A stretch of DNA of 64,000 bases from Pseudisothecium myosuroides (Eukaryota > Streptophyta > Bryopsida > Hypnales > Lembophyllaceae). Within the stretch, counting starts at the first letter, position 1. Each line of letters begins with the position of its first letter. A program made the translations under genes and the position numbers. The stretch lies in assembly GCA_951799445.1 (NCBI GenBank), contig OX637287.1, positions 19,716,224 to 19,780,223 of the forward strand, given 5' to 3'. Shown piece by piece: positions 11,951 through 23,749 of this stretch. Under the pieces are notes generated by a model. The model saw only the letters and a program-made list of their open reading frames with translations. It had not been told where the DNA came from and ran no database searches.

Positions 11951-12025
11951 TTAATGACCCACCTCGTTACTGCTGGTGTTGGAAATGACGTTGTCCACGT
12001 CCGCGTGCACATCCTCATACTCCAT
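11951..12025 (-). CDS. Short conserved leader ORF/exon in long-LTR copy 1 (24 aa)
   Basis: ATG at 12025 (reverse strand) opens a 24-codon frame ending TAA 11951-11953. Its last residues, NEVGH-stop, are the same as those of the 20-codon ORF at 19164-19226 in the other copy. The residues before them differ. Conservation is centred on GAG|GTGGGTCA-TAA, which fits a splice donor (GAG|GTGGGT) ending a start exon better than a short peptide. The role proposed, supplying an ATG to a spliced downstream gag-like message, is inference. Confidence 0.4.
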   Translation of the reverse strand: MEYEDVHADVDNVISNTSSNEVGH

Positions 12026-12684
12026 GGTAATCCGTTGTTTCGTTTGATTTTTTCCAAGCTCACCGCTTATTTTTAGAAAATATTACACCCGTGCGATCTA
12101 AACTCCTTTCCCTTCCTCCTTTCTTTTCTTTCCCCTTCTCTCCTTCTACACTAGTACTATTTCACCTAAGCTTTTATGGAACCTTACACTATGGTCTCAA
12201 ACTCCAAGGAGGTTTTAATGTTTCCCCTACCCTCTTACACAACTTTGCCTTTGTGTCATCCTAATCCTTCTCTCAACAGTCACCACAAATTCCCAAGATT
12301 TCTCCTTAAAGCCTACCTAGCCTAAGCCTAGGTCACTATTTATCGTCTCTCTTACTTCTTCTCCTATTTCATCCTATTTTCCTCTAATCCTCCTCCATTG
12401 TGTGTAGAGTGAATTTTTGTTGGTGAGAGTGAGACTTCCTTGTATGCAGGTACGGTGGTGCTCCGCTCTTTTCTCCCTCCTCTCTTTTGTTTTTTTAGAC
12501 CCTAATCCTACTCCAACCCTAGCTTAGCAATAGGTTAGCCTACATCCTTTGTTTTGTTTTTGGTTTGGTTTAAGAAGATAAAAAAACCTAAAAAAAGGTC
12601 CAAACGGGGGGAGCCCGAGCTGCTGGGGCCCCAATTGGTGTACCGCCGAGCCAAGCCTGGCCTCCCGGTTGCCTGACTGGGGGG

Positions 12685-12790
12685 TCGAGAAGTTTTAATT
12701 TTTTAATTTTTTAAATTTTTAAATTTTTTAAATTTTTAAATTTTTTAAATTTTTAAATTTTTAAATTTTTATTTTTATTTTTTCTGAACT
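12685..12790. repeat. AT microsatellite
   Basis: Alternating runs of A and T (AAATTTTTAAATTTTT) extend over about 100 bases inside copy 1. This is low-complexity slippage sequence. Confidence 0.85.
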
Positions 12791-13772
12791 GGTTCGCTAT
12801 TCTTGAACTGGTCCCGCTTGTTCTAAACTGGTCCTAGACTGGATTTTTGCTATAAGCTAATAAAAGACTGGATTTTGCTAGAAACTAAAGAAAAGACTTG
12901 GGGACAATAAAGCTTGAGGAAAGTAAAACTTTGGGGAGCACTAAACTCACTAATACTTTGGGGAACAACTAAACTCACTACATGCAAAGTAAATTTTACA
13001 TATTTTGGAAGCTAAACTTTGGACGTTTCCACAAAGGTCTTGGAAACTAGACTTTGGAACTAAACACTTGAGAGGTTCAAAGCTTCGCCACTAAGTTGGT
13101 TTTAACACCAACTTTGGGACTTGGGGGCACTCCGGGGGTTCAAAGCTCCACCACCTAAACTTTTAACACACACTTTAGGACTTCGACCTTGTCACAAGTT
13201 CAAAGCTTCGCCGTTTCCAAGGGGGGTCCACACAATGAAAGAGACTTTAGAAGAGGGAGAAGACAAAACTTTTAAAGAAAACACATATAGGGTCAAAGTT
13301 TTGCCGTCTCGGAGGGGGGGGCCACTCAACAAGAGAGAAGTTAGAAGAGGGTGTAAGAAAAATATATGGAGAAAATACACGAGTTAGAACCACGTGGCAA
13401 CACAAAGCTCATACACTAAAGGCCCTCCAAAGCGGCATCGCCAAGGTACGATGGGGGGTGACTTTAGAATTAGTGCAAGACACCCAAAAGACTCCTAAAA
13501 CCTCACAAGTTAGCTCACAAACGCACAAGAGAGAGAGAGAGAGACTCTCTACTTACAACAAGGTACCAAAAACTACACCAAAGAGTACACAAAGTAAGGT
13601 AAAAGGACCCCCAAGGACCTTCAAAGCTTGAAATAAAGCAACAATGGAGCCAAAAGTGCTCCAAAAACACCGTAGAGGTTTTTGGCTTCAAACGCCAAAA
13701 TATCTAAAATAACTTGAACCCACGGACCCAAAACAAGAATTGGGGGTGTTCTAAAGAGAGAAATGGGGCTCC

Positions 13773-13778
13773 TATATA
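13773..13778 (-). promoter_or_regulatory. TATA box of long-LTR copy 1
   Basis: TATATA on the reverse strand lies within GGAAACCTATATAGGAGCCCC, matching the boxes at 8900-8905 and 17535-17540. It sits about 1.3 kb inside the LTR-like unit. Confidence 0.5.
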
Positions 13779-15335
13779 GGTTTCCAAGGGCCCACCCTCC
13801 CTCTAGAGTTCTAAGGTAACCTTTTCAATTTGGATTTTCATCCTCATCCTCAAAGATTTTCATCTTAATCCCTATAAATCTACTTCTACCATCTATATTG
13901 GACCAACATCCTAACTTTTGGAGATTAATTCCAATCGCCAAACGAATTGCGTCATTGGCTCCAGATCGCCGTGTTTAATCCTAAATCCTTTTACTCCCCC
14001 TATCGAGGCCAAAAACCCATCATAGGCTAATTTAGTTTAAAAACCAAATCTTAGTAAAATCCTAGATCTTAAGGGTCTCCTATTTTGAGAAAAGTAACTA
14101 TCCTAGGGTCTCTGGTAGGTGCGAGAGAGTCAAAAAAGACTCTTGGTTGACTTCGTTTCGCCATCGTATGGTCCCGAAATGCCGGTCAACGTCGCGGGGA
14201 CCCCGCCACGTGGTTAATTCTCGAAGAATCTCGCCGGTTTGGGTACTTGCCGCTATCGGAATGTCGTGAAACTTCACGGAGCACATTATTAACATAAGAC
14301 AAGCTAGTCTAATTTTTAGTGAGATTTTATTGTAACTTGGGTAATTTCCATGAAATTCCCGTTGGAGGTTAAAAGGTTGACCACCCGGAAAAGGTTCTTC
14401 TGCTAGTCAGAAGATGCCGGGAATTTTCACGTGACTTCTCAGGGAGTCGCATGAAAGACGTGTAGGTGCGTTTCCATACCTGGCACGATTGGTCAGTGGA
14501 GATTAAAACTGGCCATCTCCTCAAATTAGCAACGGTGCGGGAATCTTCTGCAGATAGAGAAATCTTGGAGAATCGACTTCACCGTTGAACTCCTGGCATA
14601 GGATTTACTCTAAAACACCATCCTTGGGCTGTAGATTCCTCCACGGGCCCTGTCTTGCGTTAGTGGCTCCTGCATACTACCAATCGGGATTTTGAGAATT
14701 CGTCAATCTAATGGGGAATTCTAAACCTAACTCTAGGACCCGACCTAGTGGCCTCGTTGTGGGTCCCTCGGATTGACTTAGCCATGAATTGCCACATTCA
14801 TGGTGGGATTTAGCCCTTTGGGGGCTGAGTGACTTAAATCCTCCGAATCTAGCCATCTCGTTATTTCTATTTTATTTTTAGGCCAAGTTTGGGGGGATTC
14901 TAAATATAAACATAAATCTAGACCAAATACTATAATGGGTACGACACAACCCTATTCTGGGTCTGCACTCTTTTATGGCTTTTTGTATACTTTTATCAAC
15001 TTTAAATTGCAAATTTCCAAAAAAATAATTCTACGAGTCCCAAGTGACAAATTGGGAGCTCACACCCCCGTAGCCTTCGTGGCATTCGCAAGAACCGTGT
15101 GACTGGAGACGCTCTTGCTACGCACAGTAGTGTTTCCAAGTTGTCTCAACTGAGTGCTCTGTATTGTGTCGGAAGAGCTCAAGAGAATAGGAGACACACC
15201 AAGGGGAATAGCCCGGAAAGCAGTGGCTAATGGGATAGCACTTTGACTCTACAGGGGTGTCTGGCGACCAGCACTGCTACTGCTGCAAGGTGGAGACAGT
15301 GGCAGTGTTGTGCATTCTGTGGAGAAAAGCACTCC

Positions 15336-16003
15336 TTATTGGGCCACCTCAATAGAGTCTTCCATCTCTATGTATGAGCCCCCGTCTTCACTACCTTCTT
15401 GTGGCTGCTTCTGAGTTGGTACGTAGTTGGAGTCCGTTGGGCATAGCAGATCTCGAGTGTACAGGGGTTGCATCTGAGGTCGTGATCCAAACCATTCATG
15501 TATCGCTGCAAAGAACTACTCAAAGAATTGGCCAGGCAACCCTTTTCTTTTGCGCTCTGTTGAGGTGAGCGCCCAGTAGTCACAAATATTTTGTCCACTT
15601 CGTCCCAAATAATCGACAATGCGCTTGTAGTCGGGGAGGAGCTAGTTCCACTTTGTTTTACAAGCGGATTCGTCACGCAAGCAACGTGAGAATCCAGCCC
15701 CTATGACAAAGTTCGAAACGCGAATCCATTTGCTGCTATCCGTAGTCATGAGGTCACATGCATTCTCTGCGTCCAACTCTTGTATGTATAAGTCCCGCTT
15801 TGCTCTGATGAGAACAAGTACCTCCTTCAAACTCCAATTCGGCCCCCGATCTTTTCGAGGACATTTACTTTGACTTGGCCCTGCAACAACTGGTGTTCGT
15901 GTGCATGTTGCATTGTTGCTGACTGGAGTAGCTGCTACCGGAGTGGTTGGTGCTGCAACATGAGAGCTTGGAAGTGGAGGCCGCACAAGACCTCTATCAA
16001 TAC
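15336..16003 (-). pseudogene. Myb/SANT-like (trihelix-type) DNA-binding protein, two in-frame stops
   Basis: On the reverse strand a coding exon starts after a 3' splice-like TGTGCAG (exon from about 16003) and ends TAA 15336-15338. The N-terminal part is Pro/Val/Ala-rich. It is followed by a Myb/SANT-like domain with GPNWSLKEVLVLIRAKRD at its start and CKTKWN...LLPDYKRIVDYLG at its end, and an acidic tail. TAG codons stand at 15642-15644, where relatives usually have Gln after KWN, and at 15516-15518 after QFFE. Both could come from CAG, and the flanking protein sequence is continuous. An upstream first exon is likely but I could not place its ATG. The gene sits in the 1.2 kb gap between two head-to-head LTR-like units, so it may be a trapped host or Harbinger-type companion gene. 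Confidence 0.65.
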
Positions 16004-17534
16004 CTGCACAGACTAAGGAGTTCACGTGAAATCAACTGGGTCATCATAAGGGAAAGCACAATGTGGTGCCATTTTTTACTTCCCATTACTGTTGGGCGTA
16101 GGGTCGTTGTCGAAGCAGAGCAAAAGAGAAGAAGAGGAGACTGACGGAGCAACTGCCCAGGACTGAAACTCTACGGCTTTGGAGTACACATATCACAACT
16201 TTCACTCTTCAGTGCTGACACTCCCTGATTTTATCATTAATTCATTGCACTATCTGTGTTGGCTGTTGTGAGCTCCTAATTCGTCACTTGGGACTCATAG
16301 TTTTCTTTTTTCCTAACTTTTGCAATTTAAGTTGTAATTATATACAAAAAGCCCTAAAAAGAGTGTAAAACCAAAATGGACATGTTACATACCAATATGC
16401 CCTTTGGTCCTAAATAGCCTTTTATCCCTAGAATAGTCCTAAAACCCACTTGTAAATAGGTTAGAACCACAGAAGTAGTGGGAACCAGCAGGTTTGAAGG
16501 TTTTTATCCAAAATAGCCTAAAACCACCGTGCATGTGATCGTGCTTGGCAAAATTGGTCTGAGGGAAGTCTAGGGAGGTTCTTAGATAGATTCCCCGAGA
16601 GAGGTTTCAGTTTCCCCATCCCATTGATGAATAGTAGAAACTCCAATTATTAGCATGCAGGTGTCACTTTCTCAAGACGGGCCAGTGGAGGAATCTACGG
16701 TCACCGGATTGTGATCTTGGTTCGGAACCATGTCGGAAAGTCAAAAGCGAAATCCATTCGCCAAAATTCCCCCGTATGTGAAAGATTCCTTGACTACCGG
16801 TAAACCAACGGAGGGGCTTTTTTACCCTCCGTATCAAGACATGCAAGATCAAGACATGAACTTGCACATCTCTTGGGAAACTCCATGAGAGGTTTCCCAA
16901 GAAATTTTGGAATTTTCTGGATTGAAGAAATACCCCTTCCGGACGGTCAACCGCCTAAAACCATGATGGGAAATTCACGATAATTACCCAGGTGGCAGTA
17001 AAATCTCACTAAAAATTAAGTTAGCTTCTTTTATGCTAATAACGCGCCCCGACAAGTTTCATGGTGTTTTGATAGCAGGAGATGGCAGAATCACCGACAT
17101 TCCTTCAAATTATCCACGTGACGGGATTTACGTGGAGTTGACCGGCGTCCCGGGAGCACACGAAGTCGGAACGAAGTCAACGAAGGATCTTTTCTTACTC
17201 CCTAAGACCTCTCAAACCACCCTGGCTAGTCACCTTTGTCAGAAAAGGTAACCTCCAAAAAGTAGATTTTTACCCCTTTTACTGACTCCAGTTGGCGATG
17301 GTTTACGGTGGGATTTTGGTGTTGGAATAGGGGGCAAAAGGGCTATTGAACAAAAAATGGCCTTCTGAAGCCAATGGCACAATCGATTTTCGATTTGGAG
17401 TTGATCTCTAGTAATTAGAATTTTGGACCAGCGTAAACCCCAAAATAGGTGAAAATCCTAAAAGATAAGGATGAAAATCCGAAAAGATAGGATTACCTAG
17501 GTTAAAAGAGGAGAAGTGAGGGCCTTGGGAAACC

Positions 17535-17540
17535 TATAAA
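17535..17540 (+). promoter_or_regulatory. TATA box of long-LTR copy 2
   Basis: TATAAA lies within GGGAAACCTATAAAAGGGCC, the counterpart of the TATATA boxes in the other two copies. Confidence 0.5.
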
Positions 17541-19163
17541 AGGGCCCTCATTTCTCTCCAAAGCCACCCCTATGCTTGTTTTGGGGTCCGTTGGGTCCAA
17601 GTAATGTTGGATATTTTGGCATTTTAGCCAAAACCCTAGCGGTGTTTTTAAGGGCCTTTGTTGCCCTGTTGTTGTTGTTATTTCAAGCTTTCAAGTTCTC
17701 TCTTAGTTGCCCATGGGAGAGAGAGACACTTGTGCAATTCTTGAGGTCATCGTTGATACTTGTTATATTGATTTATTTTGTGTATTAACCCTAGAGCCCC
17801 CCCTCCTTTGTACCTTGGCGATGCCGCTTAGGGGGACCTCTAGTGTCTTAGCGTGAGTCACATGGTGCTAATGTGGTGATTTATGTCCTTGTTTACCTTG
17901 TTTTGTCACTAGACGGCGAAGCTTTGAACTTGGTTACGTTGTTTAGTTCCAAATAGTGTGTTAAAAACCCTAATACGGCAGAGCCTTGGCTTTGAGAACC
18001 TTGTTAGAAGTCCTAAAATTGGTGTTAAAAACCGGGATACGGCAAAGCCTTGAGCCTCCTCGGTTGTCATGCCCAAAGTTTAGTTTCCAAAAGATTGTAG
18101 AAGCTATCCAAAGTTTAGTACCCAAAAAGATTAGGATGTGATGATATTACTCCCTCACGACCCCTAGATTGAGGAAGAGGCCACCACTAATTAGCACTAT
18201 AAAAAAACCCTCCATGACGAAAGGATTATTTCTCTCGCTTTAGTCTTTCATACGCCGCGTGTTCGACACAACACCGCCCAAGCCCAAACAAATTATACAA
18301 GGCGACCCGCAGCCAAGGCAGCCTAGCAACAAGCCCTGCCATAGCAAGACCCTGGCAGCAGGCCCCAACAAGGTCCCGGCAGTAGGGAGTCCGGCAGCAA
18401 GGCCCCACCGCAGTAGGCCCCCGGTCCTGCCACAGCAGGCGCCTGGCAGCAAGGCCCCGACCAAGCTCCGCTCACCCTGGCCAAGCTCCGCTCCGCCCCA
18501 AGCTCCCAGCTCGTTTTTTTAAATTTTTTTTGGGGTTATCATTAACTCAACGAAATTAGGGGAAATAAAGAAAAGAAAAAAGATAGATTAGACTAGAACT
18601 AAAAAAAAAGGGGGAAATTAGATTAAAGCTAGAAAATGGGAAATTAGAATAGGAGATAGAGGAAGTAGGAGAAATATAACTAGGAGACATTAAGGGGAGT
18701 TTAAAGGGTTATTAGAAGAAATAGCAAGTTAGGAAAAGAAGAAGAAGCCAATTAGAGTAGAGAGGTTCATAGGCACAAAGTAAAGAAGAGTTGCACACCT
18801 ACACACTCACCTGCATTCAATCAAACTCCACACACACACTCACACTCCATACTCCAAGAGCAAAAACCAAACATTCAAAAGACGACCAAGAAGGAGGTGT
18901 TAGTAGAGAAGAAGATGAATAGGAGTTAGATTAACAAAAATCCTACGGGACGTTGTGAGCCACTAGTGGCCCTAAACGTAAGAAGAAAAAGGAAGCACGC
19001 GTCATACACATTATTAGGGGTGGTTAGTAGACATTAAGAGTGCGTAGGAGAATAGTAGGGAGGAAAAAGATAGAAGGGGAAGGAAAAGAAGGCAGCTAGG
19101 AAATTGAAGAAAGAATTTATAATACAAATCAACCATTCCCAAGAACAAGGACAAATCACCAAG

Positions 19164-19226
19164 ATGGCAACCGAGGGGAACCTAAGCGACCTGATTCGCG
19201 ATCTCCAAAATGAGGTGGGTCACTAA
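19164..19226 (+). CDS. Short conserved leader ORF/exon in long-LTR copy 2 (20 aa)
   Basis: ATG 19164 in CCAAGATGG context opens a 20-codon frame ending TAA 19224-19226. The final NEVGH-stop and the underlying GAG|GTGGGTCA are shared with the copy 1 ORF at 11951-12025, while the interior differs. As there, a splice-donor explanation is favoured: an ATG-bearing start exon within the LTR-like unit. Confidence 0.4.
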   Translation: MATEGNLSDLIRDLQNEVGH

Positions 19227-20306
19227 AACTCCCTTCTTGCATTTTTAAAGTTTCCAAAACTAGCACTTATTAAAGAGGCCGAGAGCTAGAGTAGGCAAGA
19301 GGCAAAGTCAGGTTAGAATTGAATTAAGAATCTTAAAGTAGAGGTCTAGAGGTTTCCAAAAACCTAAAACACATCAAAATTCGAGTCAAAACAAAGAAGT
19401 TATGAGTAAATGAAGTTAGGGAGTCATGTTGGATGAAACTTAGCAAAATTCATCCAAGGGGAACAAGGAATAGGATTTGAAAAAAAGAAGTTATTAGGAA
19501 CCCAAACGTGGAATTAAAAGTTAGTTTTGAAATTAGGAGTAGCCATAATCCACGGATGAAGTTTGAAGGACCGAGTAGCGGTCAAACTTCATTCATAGAT
19601 AGCTTTTACTAGGGAGCACCAAATCTCGGGTAACTGGTCATAGTAGAAAGTTAAAATTAGGGTTTACGAGGAACAAGACTTAAAACTTCTAGAGTTAGTA
19701 ACTTACCAAGTGTAATTAAGCCCCTTAGGTAAAACGAGAAGGTGGGTTAGGAGCTTTCAAGATTAAGTTTAGGTTAGTTCTAGATTTAGAACTTGTTAGA
19801 ACAAGCTTAAGGTAACCCAAAACCAAACCCAGCTCAAGGAAAGACCGAAACCCAAAGCGGTTAAGGACGGATGAAGTCTGGAATAAGTAATGGATGAACC
19901 CTAGAGGATGTCATCCATTTGAGTCAAGACTTGGGAATTAGGTTAAACTTAGGGAGTCAGGCCCATAGCCCAAATTTCAAGTCAAATTGGAATTAGGAGG
20001 CCATAGAAAAGAATGGATGAAGTTTGAAGAACCAAGTAGCGATCAAACTTCATCCGTCCATAACTTTCTCTAGGAGAGTTCAAATCAAACGAACTTTACA
20101 CTTTTAGAAATGGCATGAGGTAGTCTTTCACTTAGGTTAGATAAATCTAGACTGATATTACCTCCTCTCCTAAACCCCTAAGCCCTCTTAGGTTTGACTC
20201 AGACTTAGCAGTTATAGTAATTCCTATTAAGGCTTTGTTTCCATTATCCAAATTAGCAAATCTTAAGAGCACAAAAAATATCCATTGCTTGGAAGGCACA
20301 ATGGAT

Positions 20307-20316
20307 TGGCGCTAGA
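20307..20316 (+). promoter_or_regulatory. Candidate primer-binding site
   Basis: TGGCGCTAGA begins six bases after the proposed LTR end at 20300. The same decamer follows 5' LTRs in many plant Gypsy-type elements. The reverse copy has a degenerated counterpart (ACCGCGCTCA). Moderate support only. Confidence 0.4.
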
Positions 20317-20577
20317 CACCCATAGATCAAATTAAACGGTTGTTTACCAAGAGCCTGGTTGTGGTCGTTTATTTACCAAGGGTGAATAAATAAACCCTCA
20401 CAGCTATGCAGAGCAGCTCTGCGTTCAAAGCACATGACCACATGCAAGAAGATGTGGAGCCACAGTCTATGCTCTTCAATAACTAAGCATCTCACAAGGA
20501 CTTGACAAGAAGGAAGATGGGACAATTTCTGAAATTTTATTGAAATTGTTGTTAACCTCAGTGGCCTTCATTTTAGC

Positions 20578-20687
20578 AAGTGTTAGCATCAGTTAAATTG
20601 CTTAGCGACAACTTTTTCACTCACGAGACCATCTTACCACATAATTAATAATGCTAGTTCAAATCAATTGAACTGATGCTAACACTT
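20578..20687. repeat. Hairpin MITE-like inverted repeat
   Basis: The 23 bases from 20578 (AAGTGTTAGCATCAGTTAAA...) match the reverse complement of 20665-20687 with a single mismatch, leaving a loop of about 64 bases. This is typical of a small foldback element. A target duplication was not identified. Confidence 0.7.
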
Positions 20688-22709
20688 ACTCGCCAAACAA
20701 ACTTGATTAGCCAAAGTTCTTCAATCAACAGCTTCATTAGCCAAAGTTGAGTGCAGTGTTCAGTACTTGTTGAGTTACATCAAAGTGACATCTAAGCCTG
20801 GATGTGATTTGTTTCGTGAAACATGACTTCCTAATTTGACTAATAGAATGGTTCTTTGCTTCCCAGGTATTGGATTGTCGCTGCCTCCAAGGGCGGAAGG
20901 AGTTTGAAACAGACTTACAATTTCAAGCTCGCAGTCAATTCAAAATGTGCTTACTCATTGCATCAAAATTTTGATAGGGGTATTGACATTTTGTTGAGCT
21001 GTAAGGGAATTCTAGCTTTTAAGTATCCTTCACTAATTGTCTACTTGTGTTTAAAAAAGAAGCATGATCCTTGTGAGACATTCTAATTCAAAGCCGTATT
21101 CAACAGAAATCATTGAGCTGTTGTTTAATTGGCTACTTTCATACCTTTCTGCTAGTTGAAAGCAATTCTTGGAGGCAAAGAGAGTCTTCTAACTTAAATA
21201 CTTCCTTGTGCATCATTTTATTTATCTTCACTTCATCTAGTGTAGTTTTTGCTTACCTCTATCCCTCACTTAGTAGCAGCAGTTCATTTCATTTCATCAG
21301 CTTGTAGAAAAGATGCCAATATTCACTGGGAAGTGGAAGGGCCGTGGGACGCAGGGGTCCTCCAAATCGTTGACCTTCAAAACAATTCTCCATCTGCCTT
21401 ACCTGGGATCGTGTGCCTGCTACAGTTGATCCTTTTGTACTTGTTGCACAAGACAATTTCTCTGCACGTATCAAATCTGCTAGCTGAATTGCAGGGATTC
21501 GAAGACCTTTACTCCAATGACACGAATTTCCAACTTCGTTTCCCTAATGGCAACAGAGATGCTTCACTTTTAATCAACAGAGGAGATTTTGACAAATGAA
21601 CTCATCTGATGCCGCAAACAGAGCTTGAGGAAGTGCACATTGATCACAAATTGCGCTTCTTGCCTTCATGGTGACGACGCTGTGCAAGCCAGTGTCGGGC
21701 ACTGTGCCTGCATTTAACCCCTAAAGGACCAAACTGGCTTTTCTGAGAACATAGCGTTTTTGGTCAGGCCACCACTTGAAGAATTATAGGAATTTGGAAA
21801 TGAAATTTTTACAGAATGGGCTCCCGAGGAGTACCTTTGAGGAGCAATTATTTTCAAATCATTCTCATTTTAGGAAAAAAAGTTATTAAGGATTATGTAG
21901 TTTTGAATGCTCGCAGGGCAGCACGGGCAGGTCCATTTACACTGGGACAGAAAATTTGTGAACATGCCCAATGGTGAGGGGCAGAGCTGGGGGCAGGGGT
22001 CCTGGATGATGGGAAAATGGAACTCCCTCTCTGACTCATCAACTGCCACTGCTGGGCTCCTGGCCACATTGAAAGCTAAAGGCCTGGCGCCAGCAGTTGA
22101 GAACAAAAGGGGCCACAATGCAGTGAACGCTCTTAGCTTCAGCACCCAACCGTTTTTTGCAACGGCAAACTCATAATTCAGATTTCAACCTCATCCCTAC
22201 AATAGACGGCAAAACGCTTCAAATTGCCAATTATGCATAATGGAACTTCATGAATCTTGGAGGACGGCTACCTAAACGAATTCATGACGACTGTGTAAAT
22301 TCAAATAAACTTACATTCAAATTTATATTACTAGAAATGCAGCCCTTGAATGCAAGACACCTACAATTGGACCATAGCTTACATCTCAGCTTACATCTCT
22401 CCTGATAGACGCCATTTTCTTGACAGCACTAAGATCTGCAAGAATCGATGAAATGCTTTTCCACTGTACAAGATCTGAAATAAAGTTTCTTGTAACCTCC
22501 CTCAATGCCTATAACACTTATGAACCGTCAAAAAATGAAGAGCTCATAACATCATCCTACCCTGGTTACCACGAAGTTGAAAAAAATAAAGAACGCAAAA
22601 AATTGTGGTCTAAATGGCGGCTCCATTCATGGAACCAAAACTAGCTAGACACAATTCTACTTAGACCTTCCACCATTCACACTCTTCAAAAGACTATCAA
22701 CACTTAAGC
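20688..22709. other. Unresolved interval, possible decayed exons
   Basis: Short open stretches (20856-21086 and 21249-21599) follow splice-acceptor-like sequences and are less AT-rich than their surroundings. The segment near 21310-21420 stays open in more than one frame. No family is recognised and no long frame holds, so I do not call a gene. Confidence 0.3.
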
Positions 22710-23672
22710 ATGGAGGCAAATACAACACTCCTGACTTTGGATATAGCAGACCATGACACAGTAGAGAGAGAGCAAGAGAGCATTGAGCAGTCCGAGGGGA
22801 GGAGGAGACCGGTTCCAGCATCGACGGGCGCATCCAGCAACGTGCAGGAGGAGACTGTGCCATTTGGCAAGAAGGCGGAGGAGCTGACTGCCCAGTTTCA
22901 CAACAGGGTGCATTCATCGACAGGCAACTTCGGGGAGGACGCACTGCAGCTCGGCATCGACGTTCTTCACCGGTCGGCCGAAGCGGGGCTCAGGACGACA
23001 TCTCTGGAGGTGGGTGGCATACTCGGCAGCGCTTCAGAAGTTGAGCAGCTAGGCGAGGAGGGACGAAAATTCTGCTTCCGTGGGGATACAAGAGGTACGC
23101 ACCAGTCAGGTCGGGGTGACCTCTCCCAGATCCCAAACTCTCAATTCTGCATCGACGACCACCTGCCGGCGCAGAATCTGCCTGCTGCGGGAGCCCTTCA
23201 ATCTGTAGCTCACCGAGATAGAAGTGCCGCTTGCCGTGAACAAGAAGCGCATGCCCCGAGCTTACTGCGCCTAGATTTTCCTGCACAAGCGAATCCAGTT
23301 GCCCATCATTTGTTAGAACTCTTGATTACGCATGAGGGAGCATCTACAGCTCAAGCATATAAAGTCGTGGCATTGCTAAACGACTCATATTTGCGTTCCT
23401 TGCCAGTCCCTCGTGGAACGGCTAGGTGGCCTGCAAGTCCAAAACCAGAAAACTATCGTCATCATTTTTACAGACAGGCTGCAAGGTGCTTAGGCTGGTG
23501 TCAACGGCGGCAGTTCTATCCTGAGATTTCGCTATTTATCAAAGAGCAAGTGTGGCCAGATCTGGCTAGTACATCTACCGCAAGAAGCTTGAAACAAAAT
23601 GCCACGCATACCTCAATTCCAGAAGGGAAAATGGGTAACTCACTCTATTCTACTCATGCATTATCGGTTTGA
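22710..23672 (+). CDS. Hypothetical protein, GC-rich ORF (320 aa)
   Basis: ATG 22710 opens a 320-codon frame, long for this AT-rich region and in the most GC-rich part of the window. The N-terminal third is acidic and Gln/Glu-rich. The C-terminal third (about residues 205-300) has a compact mix of Leu, Trp, His and aromatic residues that could fold. No family is recognised. GGTAACT near 23634 may be a splice donor and TTGTGTCAG near 23747 an acceptor, which would join this ORF to the acidic frame starting near 23750. The reverse strand also has long open frames here, so GC content alone could keep frames open. It is a weak call. Confidence 0.3.
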   Translation: MEANTTLLTLDIADHDTVEREQESIEQSEGRRRPVPASTGASSNVQEETVPFGKKAEELTAQFHNRVHSSTGNFGEDALQLGIDVLHRSAEAGLRTTSLEVGGILGSASEVEQLGEEGRKFCFRGDTRGTHQSGRGDLSQIPNSQFCIDDHLPAQNLPAAGALQSVAHRDRSAACREQEAHAPSLLRLDFPAQANPVAHHLLELLITHEGASTAQAYKVVALLNDSYLRSLPVPRGTARWPASPKPENYRHHFYRQAARCLGWCQRRQFYPEISLFIKEQVWPDLASTSTARSLKQNATHTSIPEGKMGNSLYSTHALSV

Positions 23673-23749
23673 CTTCCATGGCCTGCTATATGAATGCAAG
23701 AGTTTTGTTTCTTACCTGGAGTACTTGCGTGGTCCTCAGCTTGTGTCAG

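Larger units (their letters stand above)
10483..15064 (-). mobile_element. Long LTR-like unit, reverse strand (copy 1, about 4.6 kb)
   Basis: On the reverse strand the unit begins TGTGAGCTCC at 15064 and ends near 10483. The forward copy at 16267-20300 begins with the same TGTGAGCTCC followed by AATT-GTCACTTGGGACT. The two share, in the same order: a U3-like region with ACGAAGTCAAC; a TATA box (13773-13778); the R/U5-like CCACCCC/AATTCTTGTTTTGGG stretch; GGCGAAGCTTTGAA boxes (near 13291, 13198, 13137 and 13075); a GC-rich block (12600-12690); a tiny ATG exon (11951-12025); a long degenerate tract; and CATTGCTTGGAAG near the end. Length and lack of any pol sequence resemble LARD-type derivatives with giant LTRs. 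No second LTR of the same insertion is visible. Confidence 0.6.
16267..20300 (+). mobile_element. Long LTR-like unit, forward strand (copy 2, about 4.0 kb)
   Basis: It starts TGTGAGCTCC at 16267 and ends GGCACA at 20300 (TGTG...CACA ends). It is colinear with copy 1 throughout: GTCACTTGGGACTC near the start, TATACAAAAAGCC (16342 onward), ACGAAGTCAAC (17172 onward), TATAAA box (17535-17540), CGGCGAAGCTTTGAA-like boxes (17913, 17974 and 18038), a GC-rich AGCAAGGCCCC tract (18300-18500), the short ATG exon (19164) and CATTGCTTGGAAGG at the end. Six bases after the end lies TGGCGCTAGA, a primer-binding-site-like sequence found after the 5' LTR of many plant Gypsy elements. No gag, pol or second LTR follows, so this is a truncated element. 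Confidence 0.6.

Noticed and set aside
8888..13800. A single TIR transposon with about 1 kb inverted ends
   Set aside because: Comparison with 16267-20300 shows that the right arm is only part of a longer 4.6 kb unit extending to 15064, and the left arm is a separate truncated copy.
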